Below are positions 15,973-23,463 of a stretch of DNA of 64,000 nucleotides, piece by piece; position 1 is the stretch's first letter, and the number at the start of each line of letters is the position of its first letter. Location of the stretch: NCBI RefSeq assembly GCF_014635305.1, contig NZ_BMCS01000001.1, forward strand, positions 1,984,001-2,048,000, read 5' to 3'. The notes under the pieces are model-generated. The model was given only the letters and a program-made list of their open reading frames with translations. It searched no databases and was not told where the DNA came from. Both the position numbers and the translations under genes were made by a program. The DNA is from Williamsia phyllosphaerae. Lineage in GTDB: Bacteria > Actinomycetota > Actinomycetes > Mycobacteriales > Mycobacteriaceae.

Positions 15973-16947
15973 CTAGCCGTTGCGGAACCAGCCGGCCTTG
16001 TCGATGCGGTAGACCTCGTCCTGCCAGAACTTCCAGGCGTGGATACCGACGGGGAAGAAGCTGGTGCGCACATTGGCACCCGCGGCGCGGGCCAGCAGCG
16101 AGAAGGTCTGCGACTGTTCCATCGAGACGATCTCGAGCGCCGAGCCGGACAGTCCGGTGCCGAAGGTGGCGATGTTCGGCGGCAGACCGTTCCACACGCC
16201 GGCCGCGGCGTAGACCCAGAGGTGACGACCGCGCATCGCGCCGACGTTCAGCCAGGGGTCGTTCTGGAAGGCCTTGACGTTGGGGAAGATGCCCCACATG
16301 TCGTTGAGGTTGTAGCGACCGGAGTCGTAGGCGGCCGCGCGCAGCATCGTCTGCATGCCGGGGGCGGTGAGGTGCGGGAACCCGGACATCGACACCGCGC
16401 GGGAGTAGAGATCGGGGCGACGCGTCGCCAGCATGATCGCGGGGCTCGCGGCCATCGACAGCCCGACCAGGGTGCGGTTCTTGGAGAACCCGCGCTTGTT
16501 CAGGTAGTCGGGGAGGCTGTTCTGCAGGACGCTGTCCCAGCGGTAGGCCGAGTTCTGGCCTGCGCTGATGCTCGGACGGTCCCAGTTGGCGTAGAAGCTC
16601 GACTGGCCACCGACCGGCATGACGACGTTGTAGCCACGACGGCTGAGGTACGCGACGTTGGTCTCGCTCTCCCAGCCGTTGATCTTCGGCGTCGCACGCA
16701 GGCCGTCGAGGAAGATGATGGTCGGGGCCGTCTTCGGGTTCGTCGTCGTCGACGCCCAACTGCGGACCACCGGGTCGGGCATGCCGTAGCCGTTGATGCG
16801 CTCCGACTTGAACGTCGGCGCGGGTACCGGGCCCCACGCGTTGGCGGATCCGGTGCCGACCGTGACCAGCGCGGTGGCCGCGGCGACGCTGAGGACGATC
16901 GACACGAGAGCGCGAGCGCCCCCGTTCGAACGGCGGAGAGAGAACAT
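15973..16947 (-). CDS. Secreted antigen-85-like mycolyltransferase/esterase
   Basis: This is a 324-aa precursor with a signal peptide (Arg-rich start, hydrophobic core at about 12-32, likely cleavage after GSANA at residue 37). The mature alpha/beta-hydrolase domain has the family motif VGLSMAA with nucleophile Ser164 and the His of GIHAWKFW at 303. Antigen 85 homologues transfer mycolates to trehalose and arabinogalactan in the cell wall. The length is typical. An ATG at 16947 was chosen because it puts the signal peptide at the N-terminus; no clear Shine-Dalgarno precedes it. Whether it is a true mycolyltransferase or another esterase cannot be decided. Confidence 0.85.
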   Translation of the reverse strand: MFSLRRSNGGARALVSIVLSVAAATALVTVGTGSANAWGPVPAPTFKSERINGYGMPDPVVRSWASTTTNPKTAPTIIFLDGLRATPKINGWESETNVAYLSRRGYNVVMPVGGQSSFYANWDRPSISAGQNSAYRWDSVLQNSLPDYLNKRGFSKNRTLVGLSMAASPAIMLATRRPDLYSRAVSMSGFPHLTAPGMQTMLRAAAYDSGRYNLNDMWGIFPNVKAFQNDPWLNVGAMRGRHLWVYAAAGVWNGLPPNIATFGTGLSGSALEIVSMEQSQTFSLLARAAGANVRTSFFPVGIHAWKFWQDEVYRIDKAGWFRNG

Positions 16948-17018
16948 CTGATGCACCACATTCACTAGCCAGGCCCCCGACGAGGGCACGAGAGGTTCGG
17001 TCTGAAGGAGGATAAACG

Positions 17019-17198
17019 ATGGCGTTACCAAATGGTTATCGGACGCCATTCCTGGAACGTTTCACGAGTCCTCCTCGTGATCAACTCGGGCCAGCCTCGC
17101 ACACGGGGCGGGCGGGGACCCGTCGGAGGTGTGATCGATGCCGGAGTGACACCGAGATGTTGGGTTCCGGTGATCGGAACCGGTCATGTCGCCGGTGA
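17019..17198 (+). other. Possible 59-codon small ORF
   Basis: GAAGGAGG (17004-17011) lies 7 nt before ATG 17019, the strongest Shine-Dalgarno in the area. The frame runs 59 codons to TGA at 17196-17198. The product would be Arg-rich with three Cys near its C-terminus. It uses TTA and AAT codons, which are rare in the neighbours, and the start lies in an inverted repeat. It may be a leader peptide, a small protein or chance. Confidence 0.25.
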
Positions 17199-17326
17199 AG
17201 CGGTGCTTCGCCCGCATCGGGTACCCGGTACTGACGGCGCCGGGGTCCGCGGACGGGGATCGACCCGCACCCGACGGGAGGGCAGAGGAGCCGCGACACG
17301 CACACCGGCGGGTGATTGTCGTCATA

Positions 17327-17341
17327 GTGGATCCAATCCAC
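17327..17341. promoter_or_regulatory. Palindrome upstream of dinB
   Basis: GTGGAT-CCA-ATCCAC is a perfect inverted repeat with 6-bp arms, 26 nt before the dinB start. It overlaps CATAGT (17323-17328), a possible -10. It does not resemble the GAAC-N4-GTTC SOS box, and no SOS box is seen nearby. Confidence 0.35.
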
Positions 17342-17367
17342 CCGTGAGCCCACGATCGGAGGCCGCC

Positions 17368-18543
17368 GTGACCGCGCCCGCTGCCCGACGGTGTCGGTGG
17401 ATCCTGCACGTCGACCTCGATCAGTTCCAGGTGTCGGTGGAACGGCAACGCGCACCCGAGTTGGTGGGGGTCCCGGTGATCGTCGGCGGCAGCGGCGACC
17501 CGGAGCAGATGCGGACCGTCGTCACCTGTGCGTCGTACGAGGCGCGGGCGGTGGGCGTGCGCGCCGGCATGCCCATGCGCAGTGCGCATCGCAAGATGCC
17601 CGACGCGGTCTATCTGCCCACCGACCACGCGACCTACGACGCGGCCTCCGAGCGCGTCATGGGCGCGCTGCGCGACCTGGGGCACCCGGTGGAGGTCTGG
17701 GGCTGGGACGAGGCGTACGTCGGCACCGACACCGACGACCCGCACGCCCTCGCCGCCGCCATCCGCGCCCGCATCGCCGACGAGACCGGTCTGCGCAGTT
17801 CGGTGGGGATCAGCGACAACAAGCAGCGCGCCAAGATGGCCACCAACTTCGCCAAGAAGCTGCCCCCTGCCGGCGACCGCATCTGCACGCTGACCGACGA
17901 CAACTGGATGTCGGTGATGGGGGAACTCGGGTGCCGAGAGCTGTGGAGTGTGGGCCCGAAGACGGCCGACAAGCTGGCCGCGCACGGGGTCGCCACCGTG
18001 GCCGACCTCGTCGCCACTCCCCGTGACGAGCTGATCGGCATCTTCGGTCCACACCAGGGCAACTGGCTCTACGTGCTGTCCCGGGGCGGTGGCGACTCGA
18101 CCATCACCGTCGAACCCTATGTGGCCAAGTCGCATTCGAAGGTGCACACCTTTCCCACCGACCTCACCGACGTCGTCGAGATGCACGACCGCCTCACCGA
18201 CCTGACCGCGGATCTGCACCGACAGATCCTCGACGAACAGCGTGTCGTGTTCCGGGTCGCGGTCACCGTGCGCACCTCGACGTTCTTCACACGGACCAAG
18301 TCGAAGAAGTTGGCCGCGCCCACCACCGACCTCGCCGTCATCGAGCCGCCCGTGCACGCGTTGCTCGACCGGTTCGAGCTCGACCGACCGGTACGGCTAC
18401 TCGGTGTCCGACTCGAATTCCTGGACCCCGGATCGCCCGTACCGGACACCGAATCGCCGGTATCGGACGATGATTCGGCCCTTTCGGACACCTCCGACCC
18501 CGGCGTCGTCGACCTCGACCGGACGGGTCACAATGACGCGTGA
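17368..18543 (+). CDS. dinB: Y-family DNA polymerase IV, DinB2-like
   Basis: This 391-aa translesion polymerase starts at GTG 17368, which has CGGAGG 5 nt upstream; the longer open frame is not used. The metal ligands are in HVDLDQF (Asp16 and Asp18) and WGWDEAYV (Asp-Glu pair). The sequence VEVWGWDEAY and the loop GGSGDPEQ match mycobacterial DinB2 rather than DinB1. The residue following DLDQF is Gln21. The equivalent position is the steric gate, Phe in E. coli Pol IV and Leu14 in M. smegmatis DinB2, which incorporates ribonucleotides. No clear beta-clamp motif is visible in the acidic C-terminal tail. The stop overlaps uppP by 4 nt (GTGA). Confidence 0.9.
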   Translation: MTAPAARRCRWILHVDLDQFQVSVERQRAPELVGVPVIVGGSGDPEQMRTVVTCASYEARAVGVRAGMPMRSAHRKMPDAVYLPTDHATYDAASERVMGALRDLGHPVEVWGWDEAYVGTDTDDPHALAAAIRARIADETGLRSSVGISDNKQRAKMATNFAKKLPPAGDRICTLTDDNWMSVMGELGCRELWSVGPKTADKLAAHGVATVADLVATPRDELIGIFGPHQGNWLYVLSRGGGDSTITVEPYVAKSHSKVHTFPTDLTDVVEMHDRLTDLTADLHRQILDEQRVVFRVAVTVRTSTFFTRTKSKKLAAPTTDLAVIEPPVHALLDRFELDRPVRLLGVRLEFLDPGSPVPDTESPVSDDDSALSDTSDPGVVDLDRTGHNDA

Positions 18544-19409
18544 GCGATCTGACGTACACCCAATCGGTGGTCATGGGACTCCTGCAGGGGGTCACCGAGT
18601 TGTTCCCGGTGTCGAGTCTCGGGCACTCGTTGATCGTGCCCGCCTGGATCGGTGGCAGCTGGGGGCGGTTGGTCACCGAGTCCGACAGCAGCGGCCACAC
18701 ACCGTTTCTCGCGTTCCTGGTCGCGTTGCACGTCGCGACCGCCCTCGCGCTCATCGTCTACTACTGGCGTGACTGGGTCGCGATCGTCGGAGGGTTCGTC
18801 GGCACGCTGCGCACCCGTCGCATCGACACCGCGGACGGAAAACTGGCCTGGCTCATCATCATCGCCACCATCCCGGTCGGGATCGTGGGACTCGTCGCGG
18901 AGAAACCCCTCCGCGAGGTGTTCGCCACCCCGTTGATCGCCGCGATCTTCCTGTTCGTCAACGGACTGGTGCTGCTCGCCGCCGAGACGCTGCGCAGACG
19001 CCAGGTCGTGCGGCGACGGGAGCAGGGCGACATCTCCTCGCTGAGCTCGTCCGACGCCGCGGTGATCGGCAGCTTCCAGATCTTCGCGCTGCTGCCGGGC
19101 ATCTCGCGGTCGGGCGCGACCATCTCCGGTGGCATCCTGCGCGGTCTCGATCACGAGCACTCCGCGAAGTTCGCGTTCCTGCTCGCGACGCCGGTGATCC
19201 TCGCCGCCGGGGTGCTCAAGATCCCGGAACTGTTCGGGCCCGAGGGCAGCGGGATCGGCGGGCAGGTGGTCGTCGGTTCTGTCTCCGCGTTCGTGGCCGC
19301 GTTCGCCGCGGTCGCGTTCCTGGCGCGCTTCTTTCGCACCCGGACGCTCTACCCGTTCGTCGCGTACTGCCTCGTCGCGGGTGGGATCAGCATCGCCCTG
19401 TTCGCCTGA
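18540..19409 (+). CDS. uppP: Undecaprenyl-diphosphatase
   Basis: This 289-aa integral membrane protein recycles undecaprenyl pyrophosphate to the monophosphate carrier for peptidoglycan and wall polysaccharide synthesis, and confers bacitracin tolerance. Both family motifs are present: ELFPVSSLGH at residues 19-28 (catalytic Glu) and LLPGISRSGATISG near 183. About eight hydrophobic segments are seen. It starts at GTG 18540 inside the dinB stop, so the polymerase and the lipid-carrier phosphatase are cotranslated, an uncommon pairing. Confidence 0.95.
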   Translation: MSDLTYTQSVVMGLLQGVTELFPVSSLGHSLIVPAWIGGSWGRLVTESDSSGHTPFLAFLVALHVATALALIVYYWRDWVAIVGGFVGTLRTRRIDTADGKLAWLIIIATIPVGIVGLVAEKPLREVFATPLIAAIFLFVNGLVLLAAETLRRRQVVRRREQGDISSLSSSDAAVIGSFQIFALLPGISRSGATISGGILRGLDHEHSAKFAFLLATPVILAAGVLKIPELFGPEGSGIGGQVVVGSVSAFVAAFAAVAFLARFFRTRTLYPFVAYCLVAGGISIALFA

Positions 19410-19443
19410 ACGACCCGCGGGTGGTCAGAGCACGCTCGGCGGG

Positions 19444-20124
19444 TCAGAGCGCGAGGAATCCGTCCAGCAGTCGGGCGCAGCGGCGTTCGAGATCGGCGGC
19501 GTCGGTGGTGATCCGACGGGCCAGCGCGTCGACGTCGATGTCGAAATCGCGCGCGACCTCGACCTCCGACTCCGGGGTCCAGCCCAGTCGCCAGGCCGCG
19601 AACGACCCCGCGGTGATCTCGGGGTGGAACTGCAGGCCCAGGTTCCGACCGGAGACGAACGCCTGCGCGTTGGCGGCGTTGTCGGCGACCATCGTCGCGC
19701 CGGGAGGGACGGTGAAGTGGTCGAAATGCCACTGCATCCACGGCCCCGAGTCTATGAAGTCGCAGCTCGAGTCGACCGAGACGAACCCGATCTCCGGATG
19801 TGGCGACCGGTCGACGACCCCACCCAGCACGCGGCTGAGCACCTGCCCGCCGAAGCAGACCCCGAGGACCGGGGTGCCTGCGGCGAGCGTCTCGGCGACG
19901 TAGGCCCGTTCCGGCGCCAGCCACGGCAGGGTGTCGTCGTCGGCGGCATGCGCGGACCCCAGCACGGTCACGAAATCGACTGTCTCCGGACGCGGGAGGT
20001 CGTCGGACGGGTGCGCGACGACGACCTCGAAACCGCGGGCCCGGGCGGCGACAGCCAGGCTGCCCGCCTCCGCACGCCCGCGCGACCGATCGTCCTCGTG
20101 CGCGAGGAACAGGGCCGTCGTCAC
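19444..20124 (-). CDS. Class I glutamine amidotransferase
   Basis: This 226-aa stand-alone GATase has the triad Cys90 in LGVCFGGQ, then His167 and Glu169 in LQFHPEI. It most resembles the GMP-synthase-type amidotransferase domain (flavodoxin-like fold). Such proteins hydrolyse glutamine or a gamma-glutamyl compound; the partner or substrate is not evident. The GTG start at 20124 overlaps the stop of the XRE regulator by 4 nt (GTGA), so the two form a coupled pair. A longer frame exists upstream, but it runs antisense through map. Confidence 0.85.
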   Translation of the reverse strand: MTTALFLAHEDDRSRGRAEAGSLAVAARARGFEVVVAHPSDDLPRPETVDFVTVLGSAHAADDDTLPWLAPERAYVAETLAAGTPVLGVCFGGQVLSRVLGGVVDRSPHPEIGFVSVDSSCDFIDSGPWMQWHFDHFTVPPGATMVADNAANAQAFVSGRNLGLQFHPEITAGSFAAWRLGWTPESEVEVARDFDIDVDALARRITTDAADLERRCARLLDGFLAL

Positions 20125-20393
20125 GACGCGGGTGCGATGGCCGACCCGGCGGCCGACAGCCACGCGTCGGCCAGCTCCTGGACGTCGATCCCCAACGCGA
20201 CGCTCAGGGCCACGACCGAGCCGAACGCCGGGGTGAACAACCTCCCCGACTCGATCTTGCGCAGCGTCTCCGCGGACATCGATGCCGCACGGGCGATCTC
20301 GTCGAGGGGACGGTCGCCGCGGGCCGCACGCAGGTGTGCGCCGAGTCGTCGGCCGGCGGCGATCTGTTCGGGCGTGAGAGGTGTGCGGACCAT
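20121..20393 (-). CDS. XRE-family helix-turn-helix regulator
   Basis: This 90-aa protein consists of little more than a Cro/C1-type HTH: LGAHLRAARGDRPLDEIARA as the first helices, then ASMSAETLRKIESGR as the recognition part. It is transcribed divergently from map. TAATCT lies 6 nt before its ATG and a tandem palindrome lies at 20425-20452, so it probably represses its own promoter. It is coupled to the downstream amidotransferase gene. Confidence 0.85.
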   Translation of the reverse strand: MVRTPLTPEQIAAGRRLGAHLRAARGDRPLDEIARAASMSAETLRKIESGRLFTPAFGSVVALSVALGIDVQELADAWLSAAGSAIAPAS

Positions 20394-20399
20394 CGGCCC

Positions 20400-20405
20400 A
20401 GATTA
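20400..20405 (-). promoter_or_regulatory. -10 of the XRE gene
   Basis: On the minus strand TAATCT ends 6 nt before the ATG at 20393. The operator at 20425-20452 then covers the -35 position. Confidence 0.55.
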
Positions 20406-20424
20406 GCCGAATCCGAGCCGTTCT

Positions 20425-20452
20425 GGTATTTCTATACCGGTATAAAAATACC
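20425..20452. promoter_or_regulatory. Tandem palindromic operator between XRE gene and map
   Basis: Two abutting 14-bp palindromes occur: GGTAT-TTCT-ATACC (20425-20438) and GGTAT-AAAA-ATACC (20439-20452). Together they form one 28-bp inverted repeat with a single mismatched pair, centred on TATACCGGTATA (20433-20444). It is a sharply AT-rich island in the 100-bp divergent spacer. Confidence 0.75.
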
Positions 20453-20493
20453 GGCACAGCGCAGGCTGGATCACGAGCGGAGTGGACACGGAC

Positions 20494-21276
20494 ATGATCG
20501 AACTGAAATCGCCGTCGGAGGTCGACGCCATGGCGGTCGCCGGGACGTTCGTGGCGCAGGCCATCGACGCGGTGATCACCGCGGCCGAGGTCGGTGTCGA
20601 CCTGCGTGACCTCGAATTGATCGTGCGCGGCATGATCGCCGACCGCGGTGCGGAGTCCTGCTACTGGGACTATTCCCCGGACTTCGGACGCGGTCCGTTC
20701 CGCAACACCGTCTGTCTCTCGGTCAACGACGCCGTGCTGCACGGACTGCCGCACGCCTACGAGCTGCGCGACGGTGACCTGCTCAGCGTGGACCTCGCGG
20801 TGTCCGTCGACGGGTGGGTCGCCGACTCGGCCCGCAGCGTCGTGGTCGGAACCGCGCGCGAGGAGGACCTCGCGATGATCGAGGCCACGCGAATGGCCCT
20901 CGAGGCGGGCATCGCCACCGCGCGTCCGGGCAACCGGCTCGGCGACGTGTCGGCGGCGATGGGAGCCGAACTCCGCGCACGCGGATATCGCGTCAACGAC
21001 GAGTTCGGTGGACACGGGATCGGCCGCACGATGCACGAGTCGCCCTCGGTCCCCAACGACGGCCGACCTCGTCGTGGCATCCCGCTGAAACCGGGGATGA
21101 CCCTGGCGCTGGAGCCCTGGGTCGTGGCCACCACCGATCGCGTGGTGTTCGACGACGACGGCTGGACGGTTCGCTCGGCCGACGGCTCGCGTGGCGCGCA
21201 CACCGAACACACCATCGCCGTCACCGACGGCGACGCGCGGGTGCTGACCGCGCTGACCACCGCATCGGGTCGATAG
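20494..21276 (+). CDS. map: Type I methionine aminopeptidase
   Basis: This 260-aa enzyme removes initiator Met from nascent proteins. Metal ligands are visible in VSVDGWVADSARS (two Asp), FGGHGIGRTMHE (His), LALEPW (Glu) and HTEHTIAV (Glu). The ATG at 20494 gives the family N-terminus MIELKSPSEVDAM; a GTG at 20482 is the alternative. It has no N-terminal zinc-finger extension. It is the divergent partner of the XRE operator, so its transcription may respond to that regulator, which would be unusual for a housekeeping enzyme. A second map copy elsewhere in the genome is likely, as in mycobacteria. Confidence 0.93.
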   Translation: MIELKSPSEVDAMAVAGTFVAQAIDAVITAAEVGVDLRDLELIVRGMIADRGAESCYWDYSPDFGRGPFRNTVCLSVNDAVLHGLPHAYELRDGDLLSVDLAVSVDGWVADSARSVVVGTAREEDLAMIEATRMALEAGIATARPGNRLGDVSAAMGAELRARGYRVNDEFGGHGIGRTMHESPSVPNDGRPRRGIPLKPGMTLALEPWVVATTDRVVFDDDGWTVRSADGSRGAHTEHTIAVTDGDARVLTALTTASGR

Positions 21277-21279
21277 CCT
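21274..21279 (+). promoter_or_regulatory. -10 TAGCCT overlapping the map stop
   Basis: TAGCCT includes the map TAG stop (21274-21276) and ends 7 nt before the GTG at 21287. Confidence 0.45.
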
Positions 21280-21286
21280 GGTCCGT

Positions 21287-22546
21287 GTGAACGTCGCGAG
21301 CATGCAGGCGGCCCTGCGCCGAGCGGCCACACGGGTCGCCGCGGTGGGCACCGATCTCGCGCCGCCACCGGTCACCGGCGGTGTCGAGGGGGTGGCGCGG
21401 TACTGGCGTGACCTCGACGAGACCGCGCGGGCGAGCATCGTCGCTGACCACCCGGAGTGGATCGGGGGAGTCGACGGCATCGCGGCCGTGGCGCGTGACG
21501 CGGCCAACCGCAACCGCATCCCGGCCGAGCGCGCCGTACTGCAGGCGCAACGGGATCGGCTCACCCGCAGGCTCGAGTCCTCCCGACTGCCGGCCTGGTG
21601 GCACCAGAGGATCCGGAAGCTGTTCTCCTCGGCCGACGAGAACGGCTGGTACGTCGATCAGAAGCTGCGCGACCTCGAGGTGATCGAGAAGCAGATAACC
21701 CACGAACACCTCTTCCTGCTCCTGCTCGACGTCCGCCGCGCCAAGCGTGGTCTGGCCGCGATCGCCATCGGCGATCCCGATGCGGCGACGCACATCTCGG
21801 TGACCACGCCGGGTCTGGGGTCGACGGTGAGCGGGTCCCTGGACGGGATGCGCAGGCAGGCCGAGGAGCTGACGAAGGTCTGTGTCGCGGAGCTGCGTCG
21901 CGCCGGCGACGGCCGCGACCGACAGGTCGTCGCGAACGTCGCCTGGCTCGGGTACGTGCCACCGAACCTCACCGGGCCGAATCGGTTGTCCCGACTCGTC
22001 GGGATCGGTGAGCTCGGCACGTCCCGCGTCGCGGTCCGGGCGGCGCCGCGGTTGAGCGAGTTCTACCGGGGGCTGCGCGCCGCGGCCGGGGTCGACACCC
22101 CGCACATCGCCGCCCCACACATCACCGCTCTCGGACACTCCTACGGATCCCTGGTGACCTCACTGGCGTTGGGGCGCAACGGCGGTGAGCTGGTCGACGA
22201 CGTGGTCTTCTACGGCTCGCCTGGGCTGTCGCCGACGTGGTCGCCGCAGCGCTTCCGCCAGGCCTCCGACTACGGCCTCGCCGACGGCCACGTCTACGTG
22301 ATGAAGGGCGCGCAGGACCGCATCGCCGAACTCGGCTACTTCGGCGGCGACCCCTACGACGACCGTTTCGTCGCACTGTCCGCCGCGGCCGGCACCAGCC
22401 CGGACGGTCGCCATCGCGAGGGTGCACCCCGGCACGCCGACTACCCGCGCACGTTCGGCACCGGCGCCGACGAGACGCTGCGGATGTCGGGCTACAACTT
22501 CGCCGTCGTCATCGTCGGCCTGCCCGAACTCGCGGTCCGTGCCTGA
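21287..22546 (+). CDS. DUF1023-type alpha/beta hydrolase
   Basis: This 419-aa protein has the actinobacterial DUF1023 arrangement: an N-terminal helical region of about 210 residues, then a hydrolase domain with the nucleophile elbow GHSYGS near residue 285. A late His-containing segment (APRHADYPRT) is consistent with the triad. No signal peptide is evident. Substrate unknown; related proteins are often found beside WXG100-like or envelope genes, which are not seen here. Start GTG 21287 is preceded by TAGCCT, with no Shine-Dalgarno. Confidence 0.85.
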   Translation: MNVASMQAALRRAATRVAAVGTDLAPPPVTGGVEGVARYWRDLDETARASIVADHPEWIGGVDGIAAVARDAANRNRIPAERAVLQAQRDRLTRRLESSRLPAWWHQRIRKLFSSADENGWYVDQKLRDLEVIEKQITHEHLFLLLLDVRRAKRGLAAIAIGDPDAATHISVTTPGLGSTVSGSLDGMRRQAEELTKVCVAELRRAGDGRDRQVVANVAWLGYVPPNLTGPNRLSRLVGIGELGTSRVAVRAAPRLSEFYRGLRAAAGVDTPHIAAPHITALGHSYGSLVTSLALGRNGGELVDDVVFYGSPGLSPTWSPQRFRQASDYGLADGHVYVMKGAQDRIAELGYFGGDPYDDRFVALSAAAGTSPDGRHREGAPRHADYPRTFGTGADETLRMSGYNFAVVIVGLPELAVRA

Positions 22547-22547
22547 G

Positions 22548-23453
22548 ATGGGCGGCACGCCGATCAGCATCGAGTGCGCCGACGGGTTCGTCCTCGGTGG
22601 GCACCGGTGGACACCCGAGCCTCCCGACGAGGGCCCGCTGCGGGTGGTGATCGTGACCGCTGCGACCGGCGTGCCGGCGACGTACTACCACCGCTACGCC
22701 GCGTTCCTCGAGGAGAACGGTTTCCACGCCATCACCTTCGACTACCGCGGCATCGGCGCGTCGCGACCGGAACATCTGCGCGACATGCGATGTCGGTGGC
22801 AGGACTGGGGGCGTCTCGACTTCGACGCCGTCGTCGCGCACGTGCGCTCGCAGTGGCCGGACGCCGAGATCGCGGTCGTGGGACACAGTGTCGGCGGCGT
22901 CGTCCCGCTGTGGGCGGCCCGCTCGGTCGAGATCACCCGGATGCTCACGGTCGGGGGTCAGTACAACTACTGGCGCGACTGGGCGCCGTCGGTCCGACGC
23001 CGCTTTTTCTGGCGGTGGAAGGTGGCGACCCCGACGCTCGCGGCGCTGTACGGATATCTCCCGGCCAAGCGACTGGGCTGGATGGAGGACGTACCCCGCG
23101 GTGTCGCGTTCGAATGCGCCCGGCGTCGTCGTCGGATGGAGGACAACTACCCCCGTCGCGAGCGACCCGGCGTGCGGGCCACGGCCGCCGCCATCGACGC
23201 ATCGATCCTCGCGGTGGCCACAACAGACGACGACTACGGAACCGTCTCCGCCCTGCGCCGCCCCCTGGACTACCTTCCCGACGCACCGCGGATCCAGGTG
23301 ATGATCCCGCCCGCCGCGTTGGGCCACGGCTCGATCGGTCACTTCGGGCTGTTCCACAGCCGGCACCGCGACGACTTCTGGCGGATGTCGCTGCGCTGGC
23401 TCGACGACGGCGAGAACCCTTGGCCGGATCTGGTGGTGTGGTCGAGTCCGTAG
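22548..23453 (+). CDS. Alpha/beta-fold hydrolase
   Basis: This 301-aa protein shows an alpha/beta hydrolase core: FDYRGIGASRPE (oxyanion-hole region), VVGHSVGGVVPLW with nucleophile Ser, and the His of GSIGHFGLFH. An Arg/Trp-rich lid lies in the middle (RRRFFWRWK). It starts 1 nt after the stop of the preceding hydrolase; GTG 22539 is an alternative overlapping start. The pairing suggests one transcription unit. Substrate unknown, probably an ester or amide. Confidence 0.8.
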   Translation: MGGTPISIECADGFVLGGHRWTPEPPDEGPLRVVIVTAATGVPATYYHRYAAFLEENGFHAITFDYRGIGASRPEHLRDMRCRWQDWGRLDFDAVVAHVRSQWPDAEIAVVGHSVGGVVPLWAARSVEITRMLTVGGQYNYWRDWAPSVRRRFFWRWKVATPTLAALYGYLPAKRLGWMEDVPRGVAFECARRRRRMEDNYPRRERPGVRATAAAIDASILAVATTDDDYGTVSALRRPLDYLPDAPRIQVMIPPAALGHGSIGHFGLFHSRHRDDFWRMSLRWLDDGENPWPDLVVWSSP

Positions 23454-23456
23454 GGT
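23451..23456 (+). promoter_or_regulatory. -10 TAGGGT overlapping the hydrolase stop
   Basis: TAGGGT contains the TAG stop at 23451-23453 and ends 7 nt before GTG 23464. Confidence 0.4.
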
Positions 23457-23463
23457 CGAACGG

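Larger units (their letters stand above)
16948..17367. other. 420-bp intergenic region between esterase and dinB
   Basis: No well-supported gene is present, although the dinB frame stays open through most of it. It contains an inverted repeat ATGGCGT (17019-17025) / ACGCCAT (17043-17049), a small Shine-Dalgarno-led frame (17019-17198) and a palindrome at 17327-17341 just before dinB. Codon-position composition across it looks non-coding. Confidence 0.5.

Noticed and set aside
17032..17367. A 112-residue N-terminal extension of DinB
   Set aside because: No domain, non-coding composition, and a Shine-Dalgarno supports GTG 17368.
19444..21564. A 706-codon fusion reading through the amidotransferase into the map region
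   Set aside because: Only the last 226 codons look like a protein; the rest is antisense to map and crosses the XRE operator. GTG 20124 with a GTGA overlap is the start.
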